This document shows, piece by piece, positions 48,599 through 57,691 of a stretch of DNA of 58,018 nt. How positions within the stretch are numbered: position 1 is the first letter of the stretch; each line of letters opens with the position of its first letter. The notes under the pieces were generated by a model. That model was not told the origin of the DNA. It worked only from the letters and a program-made list of their open reading frames with translations, and ran no database searches. Source of the stretch: Rhodospirillaceae bacterium (GTDB lineage Bacteria > Pseudomonadota > Alphaproteobacteria > SHVZ01); NCBI GenBank assembly GCA_016792585.1, contig JAEULB010000058.1, positions 1-58,018 on the forward strand, written 5' to 3'. The position numbers and the translations under genes are program-made.

Positions 48599-49594
48599 TT
48601 AGACGAGGTTCGCCTTCACGCCCGACTCCGGCAGCTCGGTGCCGAAGCAGCGCTGGTAGTACTCGGCGACCGTCGCCCGCTCCATCTCGTCGCACTTGTT
48701 CAGGAAGGTGAGACGGAAGGCGAAGCCGATGTCGCCGAAGATCCGCGCGTTCTCGGCCCAGGTCATCACCGTACGCGGGCTCATGACGGTCGAGATGTCG
48801 CCGGCGACGAAGCCCGAGCGGGTGAGGTCGGCGAGAGCGACCATCGCGGAGACGGTCTTCTTGCCCTCGTCGGTGTTCCACACCGGCACCTTGGCAAGAA
48901 CGATGTTCACCTCGGCGTCATGCGGCAGGTAGTTCAGCGTGGCGACGATCGACCAGCGGTCCATCTGGCCCTGGTTGATCTGCTGGGTACCGTGATAGAG
49001 GCCGGTCGTGTCGCCGAGGCCGACGGTGTTGGCCGTGGCGAACAGGCGGAACGCCGGATGAGGGCGGATGACGCGGTTCTGGTCGAGCAGGGTCAGCTTG
49101 CCCTCGACCTCGAGCACGCGCTGGATCACGAACATCACGTCGGCGCGGCCGGCATCGTATTCGTCGAAGACGAGCGCGGTCGGGTTCTGCAGCGCCCAGG
49201 GAAGGATGCCTTCCTTGAACGCGGTCACCTGCTTGCCGTCCTTCACCACGATCGCGTCCTTGCCGATCAGGTCGATGCGGCTGATGTGGCTGTCGAGGTT
49301 GACGCGGATGCAGGGCCAGTTGAGGCGCGAGGCGACCTGCTCGATGTGGGTCGACTTTCCGGTGCCGTGGTAGCCCTGGATCATCACGCGGCGGTTATGG
49401 GCGAAGCCGGCGAGGATCGCCAAGGTGGTGTCGCGGTCGAAACGGTAGGCCTCGTCCAGGTTCGGCACGTGCTCGGTCGGAGTCGAGAACGCCGGAACCT
49501 GCATGTCCGTGTCGATGCCGAAGACCTGGCGCACAGACACCTTGATGTCAGGCGTATTGGGCGCGTGAGACGTGGTGGCGGCAGCGTTCGGCAT
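48599..49594 (-). CDS. cobS: Cobaltochelatase CobS subunit (AAA+ ATPase)
   Basis: 331 residues from ATG at 49594 ([20 protein letters not shown]). Walker A is GYHGTGKST (74-82) and Walker B is [33 protein letters not shown] is typical of CobS. It powers metal insertion with CobT. A J-domain gene lies just upstream on the same strand. The order bolA / J-protein / cobS / cobT is conserved in Alphaproteobacteria (recalled). Confidence 0.94.
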   Translation of the reverse strand: MPNAAATTSHAPNTPDIKVSVRQVFGIDTDMQVPAFSTPTEHVPNLDEAYRFDRDTTLAILAGFAHNRRVMIQGYHGTGKSTHIEQVASRLNWPCIRVNLDSHISRIDLIGKDAIVVKDGKQVTAFKEGILPWALQNPTALVFDEYDAGRADVMFVIQRVLEVEGKLTLLDQNRVIRPHPAFRLFATANTVGLGDTTGLYHGTQQINQGQMDRWSIVATLNYLPHDAEVNIVLAKVPVWNTDEGKKTVSAMVALADLTRSGFVAGDISTVMSPRTVMTWAENARIFGDIGFAFRLTFLNKCDEMERATVAEYYQRCFGTELPESGVKANLV

Positions 49595-49665
49595 GGGTCC
49601 TCTGGGGGTGGAAAAGCCGGTCGTCTGGGGAGGGCCGGGTAGAAAACGCTCCCCACGCCCGGCCG

Positions 49666-50241
49666 TCAAGCGGCAAGGCGCTTGCGTAGCGTCGAATAAG
49701 CCCGGTTTATCGCCTTAAGTCGTTCTTCGGCCTGTTTATCGCCGCCATTGGCGTCCGGGTGATGGCGCTTCACCAGGATCTTGTATCGGGCCTTGAGCTC
49801 TTCAAGCGTTACTTCGGGGGGCAAATCGAGAATCGCCAATGCTTCCCGTTCCTCGGGCGGGAGGTCCCGCATCCGGGAATCAGCTCCCGGCCGGGAACCG
49901 GGCGCCGGGCCTTCGCCGAAGATCTCGAAGGGATCCTCGATCTCGATGTCGTCGGAGGTCCGCTGGCGCTTGCCGCCGAGCGGCCACGTCGGGCGCTGCC
50001 AGACGGTGTCGTTCCGGACCTGGCGCTCGATCTGGTCCGGGGTCATGCCGGCGTAGTAGTCCCAGGCGGCGTTGTAGGCCCGCACATGCTCCAGGCAGAA
50101 CCAGTAGTAGTCGTTGAGGCGATCGCGGGCCTTGGGTGCGCGGAACATGCCCTCGCCGATGCAGCCCGGCTGGTCGCAGGCGCGCAGCCGAGGGTCGATC
50201 GGCTCGGCTATCGCATGGGCGTGGCGGCGGGCGCGGGTCAT
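49666..50241 (-). CDS. J-domain protein with C-terminal J domain
   Basis: 191 residues. The J domain is at the C-terminus, about 130-191 ([20 protein letters not shown]), with the HPD motif at 161-163 ([11 protein letters not shown]). The N-terminal part has [20 protein letters not shown] and [20 protein letters not shown], with two Cys pairs that could bind zinc. J proteins recruit and activate DnaK. It is upstream of cobS and divergent from bolA. Confidence 0.9.
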   Translation of the reverse strand: MTRARRHAHAIAEPIDPRLRACDQPGCIGEGMFRAPKARDRLNDYYWFCLEHVRAYNAAWDYYAGMTPDQIERQVRNDTVWQRPTWPLGGKRQRTSDDIEIEDPFEIFGEGPAPGSRPGADSRMRDLPPEEREALAILDLPPEVTLEELKARYKILVKRHHPDANGGDKQAEERLKAINRAYSTLRKRLAA

Positions 50242-50338
50242 TGCGACCTGGAATTATGGGAGTGCCGGATGACAGGTGCAACCGATTGACAGATGCGGCG
50301 GAGCGGCGCATGCGTCCGGTCCGTTTGAAGGTGGCCCG

Positions 50339-50611
50339 ATGAAAGTCGCCCAGTCGATAAGAGCCAAGCTCGAGGCGGCGTTCCAGCCGCAGCACCTCGT
50401 CGTCGAGGACGAGTCGCACCGCCATGCCGGCCATGCCGGCGCCAGGCCCGAGGGCGAGACGCATTTCCGCGTGACGATGGTCTCCCCGGCGTTTGCCGGC
50501 GTCAGCCGCGTCGACCGCTCGCGCCGCGTGCACGAGGCGCTGGCGGACGAGCTCAAGGGCCCGGTCCATGCGCTGGCGCTGAGCCTGAAAGCGCCCGGCG
50601 AAGGCGTCTAG
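50339..50611 (+). CDS. BolA-family protein
   Basis: 90 residues from ATG at 50339 (MKVAQSIRAKLEAAFQPQHL). The BolA fold shows in VVEDESHRHAGHAG, GETHFRVTMVSPAF and SRVDRSRRVHEALADELKGP. The conserved His, in the position where BolA binds Fe-S clusters with monothiol glutaredoxin, lies in the ESHRH / RVHEAL segments. It is divergent from the J-protein gene. Confidence 0.92.
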   Translation: MKVAQSIRAKLEAAFQPQHLVVEDESHRHAGHAGARPEGETHFRVTMVSPAFAGVSRVDRSRRVHEALADELKGPVHALALSLKAPGEGV

Positions 50612-50725
50612 CGCACCTCCCGTTACCGCGTCGCCGCGGGGCCACAGCCAGCCGAAAAGCGAGAGGCCACGCATCCGGAATCAGCCGCCGGTTTTCCTTG
50701 AGCATCGGGAAACCAGGGGAAGCGG

Positions 50726-51622
50726 GTGCCGCACCTCTCGCGCATGCTTCGCCGTATCGCCGTCGCTCTCTGGGCCGGCCTTCTCTTCGTCTCGCCTGCC
50801 GCCGCGTGGCAGGTGCTCGAAGGACCGTCCGTCACGCCGGAAAGCGGCATCTGGTGGACGCCCGCGGAACCCGGCCGCGCCATCGTCATCGAGGTGATGG
50901 AGCCCGACCTGCTTTTCGCCGGTCTGCTTCTCTACTCGAGAGACGGGTCGCCGACGTGGTACGTGGTCGAGGCAAGGGGATCGGGGGCGACGCGCACCGG
51001 CGCGCTCCAGGCCTTCACCGACGGCCAGACCCTGGACGGCGCCTGGCGGCCGAACGCCTTCGCGGGGTCTCCCGGCGTCGCCAGCTTCACCTTCGAGTCC
51101 GCGACCGCGGGCTGGCTCGAGTTGCCCGGCGGCCGGAGCCGGATCGAGCGATACGACGTCGCCATGGGCTTCGGCGGCAGTGCCGCGCCGCGCGAGCGCG
51201 GCGCCTGGTGGTTCAACGGCACGGAGAGCGGACGCGGCTTCTTCGTCGAGACCCGCGGCAACATTCTCTTCGTGCTCGGCACGATGTACGACGAGCGCGG
51301 CCGCGCGGTCTGGTATGCAGCGCAGGGACCGATGACGACGTCGACGCTGTTCCAGGGCGCGCTGACCAGGACGGCCGTCGGCCCGCCTCTGCCTGGCGAT
51401 CATCTGCAGCCGCCGCATACGGCCGCGATCGGAACCCTGACGCTCAGCTTCAACGACCCGAACACCGCCGCGATCACGACCCCGGGCGGGCGCCAAGTGC
51501 CGGTGGTCCGCTATGGGCTCTGCCGGGAGGTCCAGCGACTGGTGCGGATCGGCGCCGCCGCCTCGCAATCGGTGCTTCCCGGCTTTCCCTGGCCGGGCTG
51601 CGGCCCCTTCCCGAACGACTGA
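50726..51622 (+). CDS. Secreted protein with two WW modules, relative of the 19047 protein
   Basis: 298 residues. The signal peptide is RMLRRIAVALWAGLLFVSPA. The mature part is two copies of a module of about 110 residues: GIWWTPAEPGRAIVIE (near 41) and GAWWFNGTESGRGFFVE (near 158), each continuing with ...F...YxxxGxxxWY and a closing GxxLxG...PGGR segment. The same module occurs twice at the C-terminus of the 19047-20690 protein. The start is GTG at 50726 with AGGGGAA five bases upstream; ATG at 50744 is also possible. Function unknown. Confidence 0.8.
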   Translation: MPHLSRMLRRIAVALWAGLLFVSPAAAWQVLEGPSVTPESGIWWTPAEPGRAIVIEVMEPDLLFAGLLLYSRDGSPTWYVVEARGSGATRTGALQAFTDGQTLDGAWRPNAFAGSPGVASFTFESATAGWLELPGGRSRIERYDVAMGFGGSAAPRERGAWWFNGTESGRGFFVETRGNILFVLGTMYDERGRAVWYAAQGPMTTSTLFQGALTRTAVGPPLPGDHLQPPHTAAIGTLTLSFNDPNTAAITTPGGRQVPVVRYGLCREVQRLVRIGAAASQSVLPGFPWPGCGPFPND

Positions 51623-51626
51623 GGCG

Positions 51627-52190
51627 TCAGCGGCCGGTGTAGAACTCCGGCCACTCGACCTTGGTGACCGGGCTGTCGGACGCCAGCGCGTGGCAGGAAT
51701 CGAGCAGCCGCGGCTTCTTCCTGGGCTTGGACTCGTCCTCTTCGGCGGCGCGCCGCTCGCGCTCGCGGCGCGAGTACATGGTCTGGAACGCCGTGGTCGC
51801 GACCGGGCCCAGAAGCTCGACGATATGCGTGCAGCCCTGGGTGCCGCCCAGGAGCTCCTTAACCTTCTTCTTCCAGCCGGGGCCGATCGAAAGCCCCTCC
51901 AGCTTCTTGAAGGCCGGCGCGATGTCGCCGCAGATCTTGAACGGACCGTACTCGGTCACCGCCTCGACCGCGCGCACCGTCAGGTGATCGTCGATGGTGA
52001 GGCGGATCCACATCTCGTGAAGCGGCACGCCCGGCTTGATCTCGCCGCGGTCGCGGTTGGAAAAGGCGTAGGTCTTGGTGTCGACCAGATGCCCTTCGAT
52101 GTCCCAAAGACCGTCTTCGCGCCTGAAGCCGCGGCACTCGACGCGACGCACATGGAGCGGCTCGCGGGGAGCCGGAGCGGACAACGGCAT
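51627..52190 (-). CDS. DUF2889 domain-containing protein
   Basis: 187 residues from ATG at 52190 (MPLSAPAPREPLHVRRVECR). The DUF2889 pattern is GLWDIEGHLVDTKTYAFSNR, GVPLHEMWIRLTIDDHLTVR and GGTQGCTHIVELLGPVATTA. No function is known to me. It converges with the WW-module protein and is followed upstream by a CBS-domain gene on the same strand. ATG is chosen over an earlier TTG at 52217. Confidence 0.85.
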   Translation of the reverse strand: MPLSAPAPREPLHVRRVECRGFRREDGLWDIEGHLVDTKTYAFSNRDRGEIKPGVPLHEMWIRLTIDDHLTVRAVEAVTEYGPFKICGDIAPAFKKLEGLSIGPGWKKKVKELLGGTQGCTHIVELLGPVATTAFQTMYSRRERERRAAEEDESKPRKKPRLLDSCHALASDSPVTKVEWPEFYTGR

Positions 52191-52275
52191 GGACGGCCTC
52201 GGGGGAGGATTTCGCAACTGCGAAGGAACATAGCCCCTCCCCAGGGGCCGTCAACCGCGGCGCGGGACGCGTCTC

Positions 52276-52719
52276 TTAGGCGGCGGTGGCGCCGAAGATG
52301 AAGGCTTCCCGCTCCTGGATGTCCTCTTCCAGCTCGCGCTTGACCGCGCTGAAGAGGTCGCGGACCGAGACGATGCCGACGAGCTCGCCGTCGTCGAGGA
52401 CCGGAAGATGGCGGTAGCCCTTGCTCTGCATCAGGATCAGCGTGTCGAGGGCGCTCGCATCCGGGGAGACCGTGTCCGGATTCTTGGTCATGACCTCGCC
52501 GATCTTCACCGTTTCCGGGTCCTTGCCGGGGGCGACGACCCGGTTCAGCACGTCGCGCTCGGTGAAGATGCCGTCGAGCTTGCCGTCGCTCATGATCAGG
52601 ACGGCGCCGATGTGCCGCTCGGCCATCACCCTGGCCGCCTGGCGCACGGTGACGTCGGCGCCGAACGTGGTCAGCACCTGCTTTTCCGAGATGATGTCGG
52701 GGACGATGCTTTTGTGCAT
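52276..52719 (-). CDS. CBS-domain pair protein
   Basis: 147 residues from ATG at 52719 (MHKSIVPDIISEKQVLTTFG), with GGGAGGAA upstream. Two CBS repeats: VTVRQAARVMAERHIGAVLI to FTERDVLNRVV, and MTKNPDTVSPDASALDTLIL to GYRHLPVLDDGELVGIVSVR. CBS pairs bind adenosine nucleotides and often act as energy sensors. No catalytic domain is attached, so it is a standalone regulator-type protein. Confidence 0.92.
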   Translation of the reverse strand: MHKSIVPDIISEKQVLTTFGADVTVRQAARVMAERHIGAVLIMSDGKLDGIFTERDVLNRVVAPGKDPETVKIGEVMTKNPDTVSPDASALDTLILMQSKGYRHLPVLDDGELVGIVSVRDLFSAVKRELEEDIQEREAFIFGATAA

Positions 52720-52933
52720 GAGCCGTTCCTCCCTTGGAAGGCACGGGCTCTGGCGCCGGGGCTCGTGTTCTACGCCCATCCTGGTGGAGGCGCCGCCCGA
52801 AGCATGATCATGCACCGGCACCCGGCCGGGTTCAACGGCTCTCCCGCCCGCCGGACGGAGCAAATCTGTGACATGGCCCGGCCCTGGGCCTCACCCTCTT
52901 GATTTCGCCACTTTTTCGGCGATCTATCGGGCC

Positions 52934-53593
52934 ATGACCGTAAAGTCCCTCCTCCTTCGGGCCGGGCTGGCGCTGGCTTTGGCACTCGCCCTCGCCCCCT
53001 CCCAGACGATGGCCAAGCCGGCGGTGGCCGCCAAGCTCACCGACCAGGACCGTGCCGACCTGCAGCGGATCGAGAAGTACCTGAACGACATCCGCACCCT
53101 CACCTCGCCCTTCCTGCAGGTCGCGGCCGACGGCAGCCAGTCCAAGGGGACGGTATCGATCGCGCGCCCGGGCAAGATCCGGATCGACTACGAGCCGCCG
53201 ACCAGCCTGCTGGTCGTGGGGTCAGGCGGCTCGATGGCGGTCTACGACCGCGACCTCAAGCAGACGAACTACGTCAACATCAACCAGACACCGATCGGCG
53301 TCCTGGTGCGCGAGCAGATCCGGCTCTCCGGCGACGTCACCGTGACCCGCTTCGAACGCGGCTCGACCGTGCTTCGGATCACGATCGCCAGCACCGCAGA
53401 CGCGGATGCCGGCCGGGTCACCCTGACCTTCGACGACAAGCCGATGCAGCTGCGCCAATGGGTGGTGTTCGATCCGCAGGGGACCGAGACGCGGGTGTCG
53501 CTGCTCGACCCCAAGCTCGGCGTCCCGATCGACAACAAGATCTTCGACTTCAGGGCGCCGGACCGGGCGCCCACGACCGGCGGCAGCAACTAG
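52934..53593 (+). CDS. LolA-like outer-membrane lipoprotein carrier protein
   Basis: 219 residues from ATG at 52934. The signal peptide is LLLRAGLALALALALAPSQT. The LolA fold follows: LQRIEKYLNDIRTLTSPFLQ, GTVSIARPGKIRIDYEPPTS, and VVFDPQGTETRVSLLDPKLG. LolA carries lipoproteins across the periplasm to LolB. The pattern of a single beta-sheet and a C-terminal extension fits the alphaproteobacterial form. No lolB lies nearby. Confidence 0.88.
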   Translation: MTVKSLLLRAGLALALALALAPSQTMAKPAVAAKLTDQDRADLQRIEKYLNDIRTLTSPFLQVAADGSQSKGTVSIARPGKIRIDYEPPTSLLVVGSGGSMAVYDRDLKQTNYVNINQTPIGVLVREQIRLSGDVTVTRFERGSTVLRITIASTADADAGRVTLTFDDKPMQLRQWVVFDPQGTETRVSLLDPKLGVPIDNKIFDFRAPDRAPTTGGSN

Positions 53594-53596
53594 CCC

Positions 53597-54223
53597 TCAG
53601 GGCTGGACGAAGCCGCCGGCGAAGGTCTCGGGGGAGCCGAAGCCGCCGGTCAGCATCAGGTTGAAGGCGATGCTGATCCTGGGCGAGCCCGAGCGGTTGG
53701 TCTCGGTGAAGTGCTCGAGCCACGACGGGAACAGGATCATCTGTCCCGCGACCGACGGCAGGCGGATCGCCGTCGAGTTCATGTCGGTGAGCTCGGCGAT
53801 CGTCGGCACCAGCACCTGGGCCTGCTTGCGCGGATCCTGGAAGATGATGCCGCCGGCATTATCGGGTGCGCTCACGTAGTAGACACCCGAGATGAAGTTG
53901 TTCGAGTGCGCGTGCGCCATGTGCTGGTAGCCCGGCCGATTGGTGTTGCCCCAGAAGCCGGTGATCGCCAGATTCGCCGGCTTGTAACGAAGCGCATCGA
54001 AGCGCGCCGCGACCGCCGCCCGGACGAAGTCCGCGAGCTCCTTGAACACCGGATCCATGTGCAGCTCGTGGCTGCTCTGCCATTGGCCGTCCTTGAGCGT
54101 GCCGGTGCCCTGCCGCTCCAGCTCCTCCAGACGCGTTCGCGCACGCGGATTGAACTCGGCCGCGCGCTCGTAAGCGACGAGCGAGACGAAGGTCGGGAAC
54201 ATCGCGACGATCTGATGGGACAT
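53597..54223 (-). CDS. Putative 2OG-Fe(II) oxygenase (TIGR02466 type)
   Basis: 208 residues. The double-stranded beta-helix region holds the iron ligands: HMAHAHSNNFISGVYYVSAP with His101, His104 and His106, and the distal His171 in PSWLEHFTETN, with Arg182 in SPRISIAFN as a 2-oxoglutarate contact. Members hydroxylate unknown substrates. It converges with the LolA-like gene, three bases apart. Which of the closely spaced His residues are ligands needs an alignment. Confidence 0.85.
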   Translation of the reverse strand: MSHQIVAMFPTFVSLVAYERAAEFNPRARTRLEELERQGTGTLKDGQWQSSHELHMDPVFKELADFVRAAVAARFDALRYKPANLAITGFWGNTNRPGYQHMAHAHSNNFISGVYYVSAPDNAGGIIFQDPRKQAQVLVPTIAELTDMNSTAIRLPSVAGQMILFPSWLEHFTETNRSGSPRISIAFNLMLTGGFGSPETFAGGFVQP

Positions 54224-54328
54224 CGCACCTTCACGGATCCGAGAGCGCCGCTTTAGCAGATCCGTGACTTGCCGCGAAGCCCTGCGCGTGCGACTTTGAC
54301 GTGTCCCTTCCAGCGTCGAGGCTCATCG

Positions 54329-55105
54329 ATGACGCCGTTGATCGGCATCCCTGCCAGCGTCAAGCTCGATGGCAGTTTCCCGCAGCATGTCGTGTCCGAG
54401 AAGTACATCACCGCCGCCGTCCAGGCGGTGGGCGCGTTGCCGGTCCTGATCCCGGCGCTCGGCGTCGAGCAGATCGAGATGGCCGATCTCGCCCGACGCC
54501 TCGACGGCCTTCTGCTCACCGGCGGCGTCTCGAACGTCGAGCCGCATCGCTACGGCGGCGGGCCCAGCCGCGCCGACACCCCGCACGACCGCCAGCGCGA
54601 CTCGACCGTGCTGCCGCTGATCCGCGCCTGCATCGACGAAGGCACGCCTGTGTTCGGCATCTGCCGCGGCATCCAGGAGATCAACGTGGCGCTCGGCGGC
54701 ACGCTGCACCAGCACGTGCACGAGGTCGACGGCAAGCACGACCATCGCTCCGACAAGGCCAAGCCGTGGCCTGAGCGCTACGGCCATGCCCACGCGGTCA
54801 AGCTGACGCCGGGCGGCTTCCTCAACCGCGCGCTCGGCACCACCGAGGCGCAGGTCAACTCGCTCCACGGCCAGGGCATCGACCGCCTGGCGCCCGGCCT
54901 CGTCGTCGAGGCGACAGCGCCCGACGGGCTGATCGAGGCGGTCAGGGTCGAGGACGCGGCCTTCGCGATGGGCGTGCAATGGCACGCCGAGTATCCGAGC
55001 CTCGCCGATCCGGTCTCGAAGGCGCTGTTCGACGGTTTCTCCAAGGCCTGTCACGACCGCGCCGAGGCGCGGGTGCGCGCGATCCTGAGGGCCCGCGCCG
55101 CCTAG
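54329..55105 (+). CDS. Gamma-glutamyl-gamma-aminobutyrate hydrolase (PuuD)-like class I amidotransferase
   Basis: 258 residues from ATG at 54329 (MTPLIGIPASVKLDGSFPQH). The nucleophile is Cys112 in FGICRGIQE; His219 and Glu221 in GVQWHAEYP complete the triad. PuuD hydrolyses gamma-glutamyl-GABA in putrescine breakdown, and relatives take other gamma-glutamyl compounds. No other putrescine gene is seen nearby. Its stop overlaps the sorbosone-dehydrogenase-like gene on the other strand by four bases. Confidence 0.9.
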   Translation: MTPLIGIPASVKLDGSFPQHVVSEKYITAAVQAVGALPVLIPALGVEQIEMADLARRLDGLLLTGGVSNVEPHRYGGGPSRADTPHDRQRDSTVLPLIRACIDEGTPVFGICRGIQEINVALGGTLHQHVHEVDGKHDHRSDKAKPWPERYGHAHAVKLTPGGFLNRALGTTEAQVNSLHGQGIDRLAPGLVVEATAPDGLIEAVRVEDAAFAMGVQWHAEYPSLADPVSKALFDGFSKACHDRAEARVRAILRARAA

Positions 55106-56325
55106 CCGCCGTAGCTGACGCGCCAGATCGTCTTGCCGGTGTCGTCGGTGACCAGGATGCTCCCGTCCGGCATCTCGGCGACGCCGGCGGGGCGGCCCCA
55201 GACTTCGGCGCGCTCGGTGCCGCCCGAGCGGAAGCCGTCGAGAAAGACCTCGTAGCCGCCCTCCGGCTTGCCGTCGCGGAACTTAACGCGGACGAGCTGG
55301 TAGCCGAGCGGCTTCCCCGAGTTCCACGATCCGCGCAGCGTGACGAACGCATCGCCGCGATACTCGGCCGGGAACTGGCGGCCCTGATAGAAGATCAGGC
55401 CGATCGGCGCCGAGTGCGACTTGAACAGCACGTCCGGAACCACCGCCTGACGCACCAGGTCGGGCCGCCGATCGGCATAGTTCGGCTGCGGGTTCTGGCC
55501 GATATACGAATAGGGCCAGCCGTAGAAGGCGCCCTGCTTCACCTCGGTCAGGTAGTCCGGCACCAGGTCGTCGCCGAGTCCGTCGCGCTCGTTGACCACC
55601 GTGAAGAGGCGATTGCTGCCCGGCAGGAAGGCGATGCCGACGGGATTGCGAAGTCCGGTGGCGAACGTCGCCTGGCCGCGCGCGGCGCCGCTGGGCCCGT
55701 CGATACGGAAGGACTGGATCGTCGCGCGCGGCGCCTGCTCCTCGCCGATGTTGCCGGCCGAGCCGATCGAGACGAAGAGCTGGCTGCCGTCGGCCGAGAC
55801 GGCGACGTTGCGGGTCCAGTGACCGCCGCCCGAGCCGATCGCGCCGTCCGAGGTCACCGGCTCCTTGGGCCCGCGCGGCTTGAGGTCGCCCGCCTGGTAG
55901 GGCACGCGCCAGACGCGGACGGTATCGGCGAAGTAGAGATATCCGCCGTGGATCGCGAGTCCGTGCGGACGGTCGAGATCCTCGATGAACGGCTGCACGA
56001 CATCGGCGCGGCCGTCATTGTCGCTGTCGCGGAGGATCGTGATCTGATCTTCCGACGGCTCGGCGAGAAGCACGTCGCCGTTGCTTGCCGCGATCAGGTG
56101 GCGCGGGTGGCTGAGGCCCGCGCGGAACAGCGTCACCTTGAAGCCGGCCGGCGCCTTCGGCATCGCGTCCGGCGGCCGCGTAACGACGCGCGGCGCGTTG
56201 CTCACCGAGCGCGTGGCATAGGGCTGCGGCATGTCCGAGGGCATCAGACGAATGCGCTCGCCGACCTCCGCATGAGCCGCGGAGGCGATACTCGCGAAGA
56301 GCAGTCCGGCGAGCGCCGCTTTCAT
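55102..56325 (-). CDS. PQQ-dependent sugar dehydrogenase / L-sorbosone dehydrogenase-like protein
   Basis: 407 residues with a signal peptide (KAALAGLLFASIASAAHA). The six-bladed propeller pattern is visible in PAGFKVTLFRAGLSHPRHLI, DLDRPHGLAIHGGYLYFADT, GLRNPVGIAFLPGSNRLFTV and WGRPAGVAEMPDGSILVTDD. Such enzymes oxidise sugars or aldoses in the periplasm using PQQ. No haem-binding CXXCH is present. It starts four bases after the pgk stop on the same strand, an unusual pairing. Confidence 0.88.
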   Translation of the reverse strand: MKAALAGLLFASIASAAHAEVGERIRLMPSDMPQPYATRSVSNAPRVVTRPPDAMPKAPAGFKVTLFRAGLSHPRHLIAASNGDVLLAEPSEDQITILRDSDNDGRADVVQPFIEDLDRPHGLAIHGGYLYFADTVRVWRVPYQAGDLKPRGPKEPVTSDGAIGSGGGHWTRNVAVSADGSQLFVSIGSAGNIGEEQAPRATIQSFRIDGPSGAARGQATFATGLRNPVGIAFLPGSNRLFTVVNERDGLGDDLVPDYLTEVKQGAFYGWPYSYIGQNPQPNYADRRPDLVRQAVVPDVLFKSHSAPIGLIFYQGRQFPAEYRGDAFVTLRGSWNSGKPLGYQLVRVKFRDGKPEGGYEVFLDGFRSGGTERAEVWGRPAGVAEMPDGSILVTDDTGKTIWRVSYGG

Positions 56326-56329
56326 CGGG

Positions 56330-57526
56330 TCAAGCCTGCATCAGGGCCGCGACCCCCGGCAAGGTCTTGCCTTCGAGCCATTCGAGGAAGGCGCCGCCGG
56401 CAGTGGAGACGTAGCTGAACTTCTCCTCGACGCCGGCTGCCGCCAAGGCCGCGACGGTGTCGCCGCCGCCGCCGACCGAGTTGAGCTTGGCCGCGCCGGT
56501 GAGATCGGCCGCGGCGCGCGCGACCAGGACCGTTGACGCGTCGAAGGGCTTGGTCTCGAAGGCGCCGAGCGGGCCGTTCCAGACCAGCGTCTTGCACTCG
56601 CCCAGCAGCGTCGCCAACTCGGCCGCGCTCTTCGGGCCGACGTCGAGGATCATCTGGTCGTCAGGCACCGCGTCGATCGCGACCGTCTTCGTCGCGACGC
56701 CGGGTTTCAGCTCGGCCGCGACCACCGCATCGACCGGCAGCACGATCCGGCACTTCCGTTCCTCGGCCTTCTTCATGATCTCGCGCGCGGTGTCCGCCAT
56801 GTCGCGCTCGGCCAGCGACTTGCCGATCTTCACGCCCTTCGCGACGAGGAAGGTATTGGCCATGCCGCCTCCGATGGCCAGAACGTCGACCTTGCCGACG
56901 AGGTTGCCGAGCAGGTCGAGCTTGGTCGAAACCTTGGCGCCGCCGACGATCGCCATCAGCGGACGCTTAGGGTTCTCGAGCCCTTTGCTCAAGGCTTCCA
57001 GCTCCGCCTGCATCAGCCGCCCTGCGGCCGCCGGGCGGCGCTTCGCCAGCGCGTCGATCGAGGCATGCGCGCGATGCGCAGCGGAAAACGCGTCGTCGAC
57101 ATAGAGGTCGCCGAGCTTCGCCAGCGCATCGGCGAAGGCCGGGTCGTTCGCCTCCTCGCCCTTGTGGAAGCGCAGGTTCTCCAGCAGCGCGATCTCGCCG
57201 TCTTTCAGCGCCGCGACCGTCTTCTCCGCCTCGGGCCCGATGCAGTCGCCACCGAAGGCGACGGGCTTGCCGACCGCCTTCGAGAGATCGGCGACGATGT
57301 GCTTGAGCGAGTTCGCCTCGTCCGGTCCGCCCTTCGGCCGCCCGAAATGCGAGAGCACGACGACGCGCGCCCCTTTCTTCATCAGCTCGGTCAGCGTCGG
57401 CGCCAGGCGGTCGATCCGGGTGGTGTCGGTGACCTTGCCGTCCTTCATCGGCACGTTGAGGTCGGCGCGCACGAGCACGCGCTTCGACGCCACCTGGAGA
57501 TCGTCGAGGGTCTTGAAGCGGGGCAT
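56330..57526 (-). CDS. pgk: Phosphoglycerate kinase
   Basis: 398 residues, usual length. The N-terminal substrate signature [20 protein letters not shown] is followed by [32 protein letters not shown], the hinge and ATP site ([33 protein letters not shown]) and [15 protein letters not shown]. It makes ATP from 1,3-bisphosphoglycerate in glycolysis, or the reverse in gluconeogenesis. gapdh and fba are not in the window. ATG at 57526 is preceded by AAGGACCCC. Confidence 0.97.
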   Translation of the reverse strand: MPRFKTLDDLQVASKRVLVRADLNVPMKDGKVTDTTRIDRLAPTLTELMKKGARVVVLSHFGRPKGGPDEANSLKHIVADLSKAVGKPVAFGGDCIGPEAEKTVAALKDGEIALLENLRFHKGEEANDPAFADALAKLGDLYVDDAFSAAHRAHASIDALAKRRPAAAGRLMQAELEALSKGLENPKRPLMAIVGGAKVSTKLDLLGNLVGKVDVLAIGGGMANTFLVAKGVKIGKSLAERDMADTAREIMKKAEERKCRIVLPVDAVVAAELKPGVATKTVAIDAVPDDQMILDVGPKSAAELATLLGECKTLVWNGPLGAFETKPFDASTVLVARAAADLTGAAKLNSVGGGGDTVAALAAAGVEEKFSYVSTAGGAFLEWLEGKTLPGVAALMQA

Positions 57527-57691
57527 GGGGTCCTTCGGAACAGTGATACGAGAATTTGTGGAAAGGGCGCCTCCGGAGGCAACCCCCTCCTGGACGTCGA
57601 ACCGGCCCTTCCGTCAATAGTCTAGCGTCACCCGAGGGCGTTGCGGCGCCTCGAGGACGGAGCGGATCGGGGCGACCTCTTTTGCCCGCCG
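57527..57691. other. Gap between the amidase gene and pgk
   Basis: No gene. It contains the perfect palindrome GCCTCCGGAGGC (57569-57580) about 45 bases upstream of pgk, which could form a stem in the pgk leader or act as a weak terminator for the amidase gene. On the minus strand TTGACG is present but no good -10 follows at the expected spacing. Confidence 0.4.

Noticed and set aside
46693..49594. Nitric-oxide-reductase-type NorQ/NorD reading of the AAA+/VWA pair
   Set aside because: Length, acidic middle region and the CobS/CobT-specific segments fit the cobaltochelatase pair better, and no norCB is nearby.
50689..50714. Imperfect inverted repeat before the second WW-module gene (GGTTTTCC ... 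GGGAAACC) as a shared operator with the first
   Set aside because: It does not resemble the CRP/FNR-type box before the 19047 gene and has mismatched arms.
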